A DNA stretch of 64,000 nt from Micromonospora sp. ATCC 39149 (GTDB lineage: Bacteria; Actinomycetota; Actinomycetes; Mycobacteriales; Micromonosporaceae). The notes below the pieces were generated by a model. It was not told where the DNA came from. It searched no databases and saw only the letters and a list, made by a program, of their open reading frames with translations. The DNA lies in NCBI RefSeq assembly GCF_000158815.1, contig NZ_GG657738.1:6244787-6308786 (forward strand), given 5' to 3'. Each line of letters starts with the position of its first letter. The first letter of the stretch is position 1. Made by a program: the position numbers and the translations under genes. Shown in pieces: positions 55,876-63,018 of this stretch.

Positions 55876-56921
55876 CTCACCGCTCCAGTCGTGAGTGATT
55901 CCGGTGCGTTGCGGACGCGCCACTGGTGTGCCGCCGCGAGGAACGCGTCGTTGTCCGAGGGCGAACCGATCGACACCCGGACGCCGTCACCGTCGAAGAC
56001 CCGCAGCTCGATGCCGGCCCGTGCACACCAACGGCCGAACGGTCCCGCGTTCTCGCCGAGCCCGAGCCACACGAAGTTGGCCTGGCTGGCGGGAACCGTG
56101 AAGCCGTCGGCCAGCAGGGCCGCCCGCACGCGGGTACGCTCGGCGATCGTCTCTCGGACACGCGTCAGGAGCACCTCCTCGAGGCCGAGGGCGGCGACTG
56201 CCGCGTGCTGGGCCGGCCCGCTCACCGCATAGGGCAGCGACATCTCGCGCAGCGACGCCACGATACGTGGGGCGCCGATGAGATAGCCGACCCGAAGTCC
56301 TGCCAGGCCGTACGCCTTCGAGAACGTGCGCAGGACCACCAGGTTCGGATACGTGTCGCACAGCGCCATGCCGCCGGTCCCGACCGGCTCGTCGACGTAC
56401 TCGAAATACGCCTCGTCGAGGGCCACCAGGCAGGTCGGCGGGACGCGATCGAGGAACGCGCGCAGCCGGTCCAGGCCGACCAGCGTACCCGTGGGGTTGT
56501 TGGGATTGCAGATGACGGCCAGCCGGGTGGTGGAGGTGATGCGATCGGCCATGGCGGTGAGGTCGTGCGCGTCGTCGGCCAGCGGCACCTGCTCCGAGTG
56601 GATCCCCAGATGGCCGGCGAGGACCGGGTAGTACTCGAAGGACCGCCAGGCGTAGACGGCCGTCGCACCCGGCCCGGCGAGCTGGAACAACGCCTGGAGC
56701 AACGCACAGGACCCGGCGCCCACCGCCACCCGATCCGGCTCGACACCGTGCCGGTGAGCGAGCGCCAGGGTCAGGTCGGCACACGCCGGGTCGGGATAGC
56801 GGTTGACGTCCCGGCCGCTCGCCGCGACCGTGGCGACGATGTCCGGCAACGGGCTGTGCGATGACTCGTTGCGTGACAGGACCCGCGTGACGGCATGGGG
56901 CGGTCCGGCGGGCTCACGCAC
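55872..56921 (-). CDS. HisC-like PLP aminotransferase
   Basis: 349 residues from GTG 56921, overlapping the ACP gene by eight bases. It is a fold-type I aminotransferase of the histidinol-phosphate/aromatic class: NRYPDPACADLTLALA, VGAGSCALLQALFQLAG, VICNPNNPTGTLVG, LVALDEAYFEYVDE (PLP-binding Asp and Tyr), LRTFSKAYGLAGLRVGY with Lys, and FVWLGLGENA. The his operon is not here. In this operon of 2-oxoacid enzymes it most likely aminates the finished 2-oxo acid to an L-amino acid for the NRPS. Such HisC-like enzymes in clusters are broad in side chain. Confidence 0.85.
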   Translation of the reverse strand: MREPAGPPHAVTRVLSRNESSHSPLPDIVATVAASGRDVNRYPDPACADLTLALAHRHGVEPDRVAVGAGSCALLQALFQLAGPGATAVYAWRSFEYYPVLAGHLGIHSEQVPLADDAHDLTAMADRITSTTRLAVICNPNNPTGTLVGLDRLRAFLDRVPPTCLVALDEAYFEYVDEPVGTGGMALCDTYPNLVVLRTFSKAYGLAGLRVGYLIGAPRIVASLREMSLPYAVSGPAQHAAVAALGLEEVLLTRVRETIAERTRVRAALLADGFTVPASQANFVWLGLGENAGPFGRWCARAGIELRVFDGDGVRVSIGSPSDNDAFLAAAHQWRVRNAPESLTTGAVR

Positions 56922-57141
56922 GACAGCGCTCCGCGACCAGATCGGCGATGTCGCCGACCGTCGCGAGTTCCAGCAGTTCGTAGTCGGAGATCTCGATGTC
57001 CAGCCGCTTGCTGAGCAGGGCCGACAGCTCGACCACGGCGAGGGAGTCGAGGCCCACCTCGGCGCGATCGGCCGTGGCGACGACGTCCTCGGTCCGCATC
57101 TGCAGATCCTCGACCAGGATGGTCTTGAGTTGGTCAAACAT
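56914..57141 (-). CDS. free-standing acyl carrier protein
   Basis: 75 residues from ATG 57141, a single carrier domain: MFDQLKTILVEDLQMRTEDV, then EVGLDSLAVVEL with the phosphopantetheine Ser and a closing IADLVAERC. The acidic composition and the LDSL motif favour an ACP of PKS type over a PCP. It overlaps genes on both sides by eight bases. The LnmK-like protein is its likely partner, with propionyl-S-ACP as product. It may also be charged by the stand-alone A domain. Confidence 0.9.
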   Translation of the reverse strand: MFDQLKTILVEDLQMRTEDVVATADRAEVGLDSLAVVELSALLSKRLDIEISDYELLELATVGDIADLVAERCRA

Positions 57142-58198
57142 GGCTTGCCATCCGTTCACTCCGGCCCGTGGGCCCGGCACGCAGCGTGAGTGCCACGTCC
57201 TCGATGAGGTCCTCCTGCCCGGCCACCGCTTGCAGGCGGCCCAGTTCGAAGAAGACGTCGCGCGGATCGACGCCCTCGCGGGCGGCGACGTCCAGCACCC
57301 GGTTCTTGAAGCCGGAGAACACCCCGGCGAGACCACTCACCACGCCGATCGAATCGATGGTGGGCGGTGCGGGCATCAGCTCCCGCTCGGCGATGTCCGC
57401 CGCGTCCAGCAGTCGATAGAGGTCGATGCCGGTGTCGTAGCCCAGCCGCTCGAGCACGGGCACGAGAACTTCCAGCTGCGTGTTGCCGGCCCCCGCGCCG
57501 AACCCCCGGGCGCAAGCGTCCAGGATGGTGGCCCCTGCCTCGGCGGCGGCGATCGAGTTCGCCACCGCCATACCGAGATTGTTGTGCCCGTGGAACATCA
57601 CCGGCACGTCGACGGCGGACCGGATGGCCGCGATACGCGTGGTCACATCCGCCGGCAGGTAGTAGCCGGAGGAATCGAGGATGCCCACGCCTGTCGCGCC
57701 GAACCCGACGAGCCGCGCACACTCCTCGGCCAGGCGCTCGGGATTCGCCATGTGGCTCATCAGCAGAACGCCGTGTGCATCGACGCCCGCGTCGCGCAGG
57801 AGCCCGAGGTGCCGTTCGGCCAGGTTGCCCTCGGTGCAGTGGGTGCCGATACGGACGAGGTCGACGTCGTACGAGATGGCCTGCCGGATGTTCTCGGTCG
57901 TGCCCCAGCCCGGCAGCATGAACACACCGAGCTTGCTGGTCGTCAACGCCTCCCGGACCACCGACAGCATCGCCTCGTCGCTGAGGAGGGCTCGGCCGGC
58001 CTGCAGGGACGAGGCGCCCAGGCCGTTGCCGTGCCCCACCTCGACGACGGGTATCCCGGCGGCGTCCGCGGCCTTAGCGTACGCGCGAAGTTGCTCCCGC
58101 CCGAGCTGGTGGCGGACGGCGTGGTGTCCGTCGCGCAACGTCGGGTCGTGGATCAGGATCGGTTGTCTGGGCGAACTCTCCGTGGCTTGCTGGCTCAT
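57134..58198 (-). CDS. 4-hydroxy-2-oxovalerate aldolase (MhpE/DmpG family)
   Basis: 354 residues from ATG 58198, overlapping the dehydrogenase stop by four bases. HMGL-like TIM barrel with family motifs HDPTLRDGHHAVRHQ (metal Asp, catalytic Arg), VEVGHGNGLGASS, LLMSHMANPERLAEE, FHGHNNLGMAVANSI (metal His pair) and GFGAGAGNTQLEVLV. These enzymes reversibly split 4-hydroxy-2-oxopentanoate to pyruvate and an aldehyde and work as a complex with acetaldehyde dehydrogenase, encoded next door. No ring-cleavage dioxygenase is present, so a catabolic meta-cleavage operon is unlikely. I infer the synthetic direction, building a 2-oxo acid for an amino acid. Confidence 0.88.
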   Translation of the reverse strand: MSQQATESSPRQPILIHDPTLRDGHHAVRHQLGREQLRAYAKAADAAGIPVVEVGHGNGLGASSLQAGRALLSDEAMLSVVREALTTSKLGVFMLPGWGTTENIRQAISYDVDLVRIGTHCTEGNLAERHLGLLRDAGVDAHGVLLMSHMANPERLAEECARLVGFGATGVGILDSSGYYLPADVTTRIAAIRSAVDVPVMFHGHNNLGMAVANSIAAAEAGATILDACARGFGAGAGNTQLEVLVPVLERLGYDTGIDLYRLLDAADIAERELMPAPPTIDSIGVVSGLAGVFSGFKNRVLDVAAREGVDPRDVFFELGRLQAVAGQEDLIEDVALTLRAGPTGRSERMASHV

Positions 58199-59091
58199 GA
58201 CACCACCTCCATGACCTCGATCGATCGGCGTTCCACCGCACAACGCTCAGCGACCCGTATCGCTGCGGAGTTGATGATGTCGAGGTTGCCCGCGTAGGCG
58301 GGTATCTGGTCGCCTGCGGAGGTCACCTCCACGGCGATGAACGCCTTGCTGTCGTTCACGATGCAGCTCGTCACGGTGTAGCCGGTGGCGAAGGCACGGA
58401 CGTCGGCGGCGGCGGCCGCCACGAGCGGGTGCACCGAATCGTGTGTCAGCCCCTCGCCGACCAGGGACATGGCCACCCTGAAGGTCGCCGGAGGACGAGC
58501 CGGGCTGATGTTGAGGATTGCCTTCACGTCCCCGACGCCGGTGAACTCGCGGAGCGCGTCCTGAGTGGTTTCCACGTACTCATCGAGGTTCAACCTGGTC
58601 CCGCGGCCGACGCTGAGCGTCGCGGCGGTCGCGACCACCTCCACGTAGTCGATCCGGTGGGCTCGTGCGATCGCCCGTACGATCGGCACCGACGCCTGCC
58701 CGCCGCAGCTCACCATGTTGAGGTCGCGGTGAGCGGCGACGTCCGCGCCGTTCACGGTGGGGACGACCATGCGCCCGATCCGGCTGGGCGTCAGGTCGAC
58801 CAGCAGCGTGCCGAGCGGCGCCAGCGCGGCGGCGTGTTCGGCGTGCGAGCCGGCGTTGGTGGCGTCGAAGACCACGTCGAGCGGTTCGTCGAGGTCGGCC
58901 AGTGAAGGTAGGCCCCGGCTCGCGACCGGCAGCCCCAGCCGAGCGGCCTGCTTGAGGCCCGGGCTTTCGGCCGTCCGGCCGGCGATGAGGTGCAGGTCCA
59001 GTACGGGGGACCGCTCGACTTTCATCGCCAGGTCGACGCCGATGAGCCCGGCGCCGAGCACCCCAACTGACAGCCGTCGTTCTGAGTTCAT
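58195..59091 (-). CDS. acetaldehyde dehydrogenase, acylating (MhpF/DmpF family)
   Basis: 298 residues from ATG 59091, where family homology starts; an ATG at 59130 overlaps the upstream stop and would add 13 residues. It has a Rossmann loop VGVLGAGLIGVDL, the catalytic Cys in NMVSCGGQASVPI, and DVKAILNISPARPPATFR. It links acyl-CoA and aldehyde with NAD and channels the aldehyde to the aldolase partner. In the synthetic direction it would reduce acetyl-CoA to acetaldehyde. Because a propionyl-ACP maker sits in the same operon, propionyl groups are a possible alternative substrate. Confidence 0.88.
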   Translation of the reverse strand: MNSERRLSVGVLGAGLIGVDLAMKVERSPVLDLHLIAGRTAESPGLKQAARLGLPVASRGLPSLADLDEPLDVVFDATNAGSHAEHAAALAPLGTLLVDLTPSRIGRMVVPTVNGADVAAHRDLNMVSCGGQASVPIVRAIARAHRIDYVEVVATAATLSVGRGTRLNLDEYVETTQDALREFTGVGDVKAILNISPARPPATFRVAMSLVGEGLTHDSVHPLVAAAAADVRAFATGYTVTSCIVNDSKAFIAVEVTSAGDQIPAYAGNLDIINSAAIRVAERCAVERRSIEVMEVVS

Positions 59092-59122
59092 CGAGGGGAT
59101 CGCCTTCCTACCCGGGTCGTGA

Positions 59123-59938
59123 CTACGCATTTGCCACTTGCAGAGTGACCGTGCCCAGATGATCGAATTCGGCGGTGTAGGTGTCACCGGGGCTCAACGG
59201 GACCGCGGCGTGCAGGGCACCGGTCATGATCAGCTGCCCGGCCTCCAGCGTGACGCCGCTCTCGCCCAGCAGGTTCGCCAGCAACGCCACCACCGCCACC
59301 GGGTCGCCCAGCGCGTCGGCGCCGCGGCCGGACGCGACCAGCTCCCCGTTGCGGCGGAAGGCCATTCGCACGAGCCGGTAGTCCAGCTCCGCGCGGGCCG
59401 GGATCGAGCGTCCCAGCACGGCTGCGCCGTTCGAGGCGAGGTCGGCGATCGTGTCGCCCAGCCGGATGCGCCAATCCGTGATCCGGGAGTCGACGATCTC
59501 GAGACCGGCGATGACCTCTCCGATCGCCGCGTGGGCCTGCTCCACAGTGACGCCAGGACCGGTCAACGGGCTTGCCAGACGAAAGACGATCTCGGCTTCC
59601 ACCTTCGGCGAGATGAACTCGCCACGAGCGAAGCACGTACCGTCCGTGCGGACGGTCGAGGCGAACACCGGCCCGTAGTCCGGGGCGTGGACCCCGAACA
59701 TCTCCTGCATCGAGGCGGAGGTGAGCCCTGCCTTGTAGCCGATCACACGCTCGCCGTCGGCGATCAGCAATTCGGTCAGCCTACGCTGGACGGCGTATCC
59801 GCCCGCCGCGTCGAGCGTGGGGCAGGCGTCGGTGAACGGAGCGATCGGTACGCGTTTCCTCCGCGCCTCGTACAGGGCCATGGCCATGCGCTCGGCGTCG
59901 TGCTCCGCTAGGGCCGGTGATCCGCCGCTGCGGCTCAT
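59123..59938 (-). CDS. 2-oxopent-4-enoate hydratase (MhpD/DmpE family)
   Basis: 271 residues from ATG 59938, overlapping the methyltransferase stop by four bases. FAH-like fold with RVIGYKAGLTSASMQEMFGV, SPKVEAEIVFRLA (metal-binding acids), LEIVDSRITDWRI and GQLIMTGALH. The family adds water to 2-oxopent-4-enoate or removes it from 4-hydroxy-2-oxopentanoate; the related 4-oxalocrotonate decarboxylases share the fold. With aldolase and dehydrogenase next to it, the likely task is dehydration of the aldol product to an unsaturated 2-oxo acid. Confidence 0.85.
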   Translation of the reverse strand: MSRSGGSPALAEHDAERMAMALYEARRKRVPIAPFTDACPTLDAAGGYAVQRRLTELLIADGERVIGYKAGLTSASMQEMFGVHAPDYGPVFASTVRTDGTCFARGEFISPKVEAEIVFRLASPLTGPGVTVEQAHAAIGEVIAGLEIVDSRITDWRIRLGDTIADLASNGAAVLGRSIPARAELDYRLVRMAFRRNGELVASGRGADALGDPVAVVALLANLLGESGVTLEAGQLIMTGALHAAVPLSPGDTYTAEFDHLGTVTLQVANA

Positions 59939-60921
59939 CGCGTGGCCACGAAGAGGCGGCTGCCGGGCATCCGCAGGGGGGTGCTGGTCACGTCGGAGAA
60001 ACCGGCCTGCCGGAAGAGTTCGCACCACTGGTTCTCGGCCGGCAGCCGTACGCCCATGGAGCTCTCATGGAGATAGCTGAACAGGGCGCTGAAGGCGCGC
60101 TCGCCCGGAGTGTCCACATACGGCACCGCGTCGGTGATCACCAGGCAGCCGCCGTCGGCGAGGTGCTCGCGGCACGCCCGCAGGACACCCGCGAAGACCT
60201 CGGGAGTCTGGGCGACGTCGTGCATGACGAAGCCGGCGTGGACGATGTCCGCGCCGTCGAGTGGACCGGGGTCGTCGACGAGCGTTTCGACGGACCGGTT
60301 GACCACCGTGAGCCGGTCGCCCACCTGGGCGCGGCGACCGGCGCGTTCGGCCTCCTCACACGCCCCCGAGCTGAGGTCCAGGGCCACGCCGGTGCTGGTG
60401 GGCAGCTCGGTCAGGAGCCGGATCAGAAGCGCGCCCGCGCCGGCGCCGAGATCGACGATGCGCCGGGGCTTGCGGTTGATGATCTCGGACAACACACCGG
60501 GGTAGAAGCCGTGCGAGCCGATCCAGCGGGACGAGACCGCCACGCGTCGGCCGTCGCGCTGGTGTTGCCGGCCGGCCGCTTCCGGTTCGCGCAGGAATCG
60601 CTCGGCGTGATCGATGTACGGACGGTTCGCATTGAGCGACCAGGACAGGTAACCCGCCTCGTACCGCCGGTCCGCGAGGTCCGCGCAGGGCGCGAACGGC
60701 CCGGTCTCGGCGTCGCGCTCCAGCAGCCCGGCGGCGACCATGGCGTGCAGGAAGGGCAGGGTGCGAGCTTCGGCAACGCCGGCCGCGGTCGTTGCCTCGG
60801 CCAGCGTGAACGGCGTCCCACGATCGAGAAGCGGCGAAAGACCCAGATTCTCGGCGATCTCCAGAAGAGTGGCATTCGCAGCAAGATCCGCAGCGATTTC
60901 ACTGACGTCAGAACTGATCAC
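59935..60921 (-). CDS. SAM-dependent methyltransferase, MppJ/GlmT-like 2-oxoacid C-methyltransferase candidate
   Basis: 328 residues from GTG 60921, overlapping the small upstream gene by four bases. An N-terminal winged-helix dimerisation domain (LSPLLDRGTPFTLAEATTAA) is followed by a class I SAM fold: motif I RIVDLGAGAGALLIRLL, then GVALDLSSGACEEAE, HAGFVMHDVAQ and a closing FSDVTSTPLRMPG. The stretch QRDGRRVAVSSRWIGSHGFYP before motif I resembles the beta-carbon methyltransferases of 2-oxo acids (MppJ for phenylpyruvate, GlmT/DptI for 2-oxoglutarate). In this operon it would methylate C3 of the 2-oxo acid before transamination. An O-methyltransferase is the alternative, since the wider fold includes both. 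Confidence 0.7.
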   Translation of the reverse strand: MISSDVSEIAADLAANATLLEIAENLGLSPLLDRGTPFTLAEATTAAGVAEARTLPFLHAMVAAGLLERDAETGPFAPCADLADRRYEAGYLSWSLNANRPYIDHAERFLREPEAAGRQHQRDGRRVAVSSRWIGSHGFYPGVLSEIINRKPRRIVDLGAGAGALLIRLLTELPTSTGVALDLSSGACEEAERAGRRAQVGDRLTVVNRSVETLVDDPGPLDGADIVHAGFVMHDVAQTPEVFAGVLRACREHLADGGCLVITDAVPYVDTPGERAFSALFSYLHESSMGVRLPAENQWCELFRQAGFSDVTSTPLRMPGSRLFVATR

Positions 60922-61178
60922 TTATTCACCCACGTCCCGCCGATTCGGCGATTGTTCGGTATCGACCCTTGCTTTTCCGGTTCGCGTCCGTTGAGGCAGG
61001 AGGCCGGCGATGCCGCAGGGGGTGTCGAGCCTCGAAGCTCCGGTCCGCTCACGTGTTCGGAGAACTCGACCACGCCGATCGTCGCGTCCGGCTTGTCGTG
61101 GCGAATTATCGTCGCTGGTGCATCGCGCACGGCCGGATGCCCTGCCAAAGTGGATGCGAGCTCTGCCAGGTCATCCAT
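60918..61178 (-). CDS. small protein of unknown function, first gene of operon
   Basis: 86 residues from ATG 61178 with GGAAGGA about seven bases upstream. Its stop overlaps the methyltransferase start (GTGA), which argues for a real, coupled gene. The first 50 residues (LAGHPAVRDAPATIIRHDKP, then IGVVEFSEHVSGPELRG) faintly recall the C-terminal subdomain of acyl-adenylating enzymes. The rest, rich in Pro, Ser and Gly, has no recognisable fold. I cannot assign a function. Confidence 0.55.
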   Translation of the reverse strand: MDDLAELASTLAGHPAVRDAPATIIRHDKPDATIGVVEFSEHVSGPELRGSTPPAASPASCLNGREPEKQGSIPNNRRIGGTWVNK

Positions 61179-61606
61179 CAACCGTTCCTTCCGCAACGGC
61201 GGCTATCCGCGTTTTCGGCAAGGATCTACAACGGTTGTCAATGTGCCACGGGAAACGCGACCGACTGCAGAGAAGAATCGGCAGACATACGGGAAGACGT
61301 CGACTGTCGTTGCTTCCTGTCGCCTGCCGTTCGTCGATCGTGTCGCGGGCACGGCGGCCGGCCGGCTATCGGGCGGTGGGCGCGGACACCGCCGCCACCG
61401 GGTCGGCTGCCGTCTGAGCCGGCCCGTTCGGCGTACCAGGGCAGGAGGACCGGCGGTGCGCGACGATAGCGAGTCGATGGTCCGCTATCGTCCTGCGCCG
61501 GCGGCTGACAGCGAGTCGACAGCGACCAGTTAGCTCGTCGCGGAACCATACGCCCAGGACATTCCGACGCCACGCCACGCCACGGCGCGGCGACGAAGGA
61601 GGCGTG
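61179..61606. promoter_or_regulatory. divergent promoter region between operon and LuxR pair
   Basis: About 430 bases separate the minus-strand eight-gene operon from the plus-strand LuxR genes. I see no protein-like frame. It must carry promoters in both directions and is a natural binding region for the LuxR proteins. No clear palindrome was found by eye. AAGGAGG at 61596-61602 is the ribosome site of the first LuxR gene. Confidence 0.5.
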
Positions 61607-62209
61607 ATGGGCGAACCGATGTGGGTCAACGTCGTGGCGACCGACCCCGTGCTGGAGGCGGGCGTGACGAGCGCGATGCTCGGGTGCCCGGACATCGCCG
61701 TGGTGACGACGCGGGAGAGGGCCGTGGTCACGGTCCTGGTGGTCGACCATCTGGGCCAGGACGCGCTGGATTCGGTGCGGGCAGTCCGTGCCGGGGCGGA
61801 CCGGCCCGAGGTGGTGCTCGTAGTGCCCGAGGTGGAACCGGCTGACGCGCTGCGGGCCATCGCGGCCGGTGCGCGCGGCCTGCTCCGGCGCCGGGAGGCG
61901 ACCGCGGACCGGCTCACCCGCACCGTGCTGGCCGCCGGTGCGGGGGACTGTACGGTCTCGCCGGACATGCTCGACCGGTTGCTCGCCGCGCCGGCCGTTC
62001 CCGCCGGCACCCTCGCGTCGAACATCAGCGACCGCGAGCGCGCGGTACTGCGGCTGCTCGCCGACGGGCGGGAGACCGGCGAGATCGCGCAGGAGCTGTG
62101 CTACTCGACGCGCACCGTGACGAGTGTCGTGCACGACATCACGCGGCGGTTCCGGCTGCGCAACCGGGCCCACGCGGTGGCCTTCGCCCTGCGGGCCGGG
62201 ATGCTGTGA
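61607..62209 (+). CDS. LuxR/NarL-type regulator with degenerate receiver
   Basis: 200 residues from ATG 61607, four bases after AAGGAGG; an in-frame GTG three bases earlier is possible. The N-terminal half follows the receiver fold (VNVVATDPVLEAGVTSAML, VVLVVPEVEPADALRAIAAGA), but the phospho-acceptor Asp region is poor, so phosphorylation is doubtful. The C-terminal LuxR HTH is clear: SDRERAVLRLLADGRETGEI, STRTVTSVVHDITRRF. It probably controls the adjoining operons. Its stop overlaps an in-frame GTG of the next LuxR gene, so the two are made together. Confidence 0.85.
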   Translation: MGEPMWVNVVATDPVLEAGVTSAMLGCPDIAVVTTRERAVVTVLVVDHLGQDALDSVRAVRAGADRPEVVLVVPEVEPADALRAIAAGARGLLRRREATADRLTRTVLAAGAGDCTVSPDMLDRLLAAPAVPAGTLASNISDRERAVLRLLADGRETGEIAQELCYSTRTVTSVVHDITRRFRLRNRAHAVAFALRAGML

Positions 62210-62229
62210 ACGGCGAACAGGGGAAGAGC

Positions 62230-62844
62230 ATGACGGCACCGACCGCGCATGTGGTGGCCCCGGACGCGACCATCCGGGCCGAGGTGCTGGCCGCGCTGCG
62301 GCAGGCCGGTATCACGTCGGTGCCCGAGCCGGACGGATCACCGGACACCGTCATCGTCACAGCGGTCGCTACGGTGAGTGAGGCGCTGGTGGCGTGCCCG
62401 CCGCAGCCGCGGTCCGCGCCACAGGGGACGCTGGTGATCGCGGACCGCTTCTCGCCGGCGGACGTGGTACGCGTACTGCGTTCGGGGACTCTGGTGATGC
62501 TCCGGTTCGCCGACGCCACACCGAGCCGATTGGCCGCCGCGTTGCAGGCGGCCCGGGACGGGGAGGTTCGGTTGCCGCACGAGGTGCTGGTCGGGGTGCT
62601 CGGTGGCGCCGGTACACCGGACCCGGCCGGAACGTCCCGGGCGGCCGGCCGGTCACCGCTGACGCCCCGGCAGACGAGGGTGCTCGCGTTGATGGCCGAG
62701 GGCCAGGACAACGCGATGATCGCCCGGTCGCTGCTGTGTTCCAACCACACGGTGAAGAACGTCATCTACGACATGATGGCGCGGTTGCAGGTTCGCAATC
62801 GCGCCCACGCCGTGGCCTGCGGGGTAGAGGCCGGGTTGATCTGA
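62230..62844 (+). CDS. second LuxR-type regulator
   Basis: 204 residues from ATG 62230 (GGGGAAGAG upstream); GTG 62206, which overlaps the previous stop, would add eight residues. The N-terminal part looks like an atypical receiver without the acidic pocket (VVAPDATIRAEVLAALRQAG, TLVIADRFSPADVVRVLRSG). The HTH is LTPRQTRVLALMAEGQDNAM, CSNHTVKNVIYDMMARL. It is paralogous to the previous gene. The two probably form a regulator pair, and a decayed copy of the pair lies at 54.5 kb. Confidence 0.85.
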   Translation: MTAPTAHVVAPDATIRAEVLAALRQAGITSVPEPDGSPDTVIVTAVATVSEALVACPPQPRSAPQGTLVIADRFSPADVVRVLRSGTLVMLRFADATPSRLAAALQAARDGEVRLPHEVLVGVLGGAGTPDPAGTSRAAGRSPLTPRQTRVLALMAEGQDNAMIARSLLCSNHTVKNVIYDMMARLQVRNRAHAVACGVEAGLI

Positions 62845-62854
62845 GTCTGTCGGT

Positions 62855-62884
62855 CCGCGGCTTCACGCTGGCGTGAAGCCGCGG
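62855..62884 (+). terminator. hairpin after LuxR pair
   Basis: Arms 62855-62868 and 62871-62884 (CCGCGGCTTCACGC / GCGTGAAGCCGCGG) are perfectly complementary with a tiny loop, ten bases after the second LuxR stop. It is a strong terminator-like stem. Confidence 0.75.
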
Positions 62885-63018
62885 CGGACTTGGGCTGGAG
62901 TGAGTCGCTCGGGTGCGGTCGGTCGTTCCCATGGTCTGGCCGTAGGACACGGTCGGCACGGATCCGCCCGATCAGCGTCACGAGCGGTCTCGAAAGCCGT
63001 GGCGTCGGCCGGCCGGTG
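62885..63018. other. short convergent gap
   Basis: 134 bases between the LuxR terminator and the 3' end of the minus-strand thioesterase homologue. Nothing else is seen here. Confidence 0.5.

Noticed and set aside
54943..61178. Catabolic meta-cleavage operon for aromatic compounds
   Set aside because: Hydratase, dehydrogenase and aldolase are present, but there is no ring-cleavage dioxygenase, hydrolase or ferredoxin. ACP, aminotransferase, methyltransferase and LnmK-like genes are fused into the same overlapping operon.
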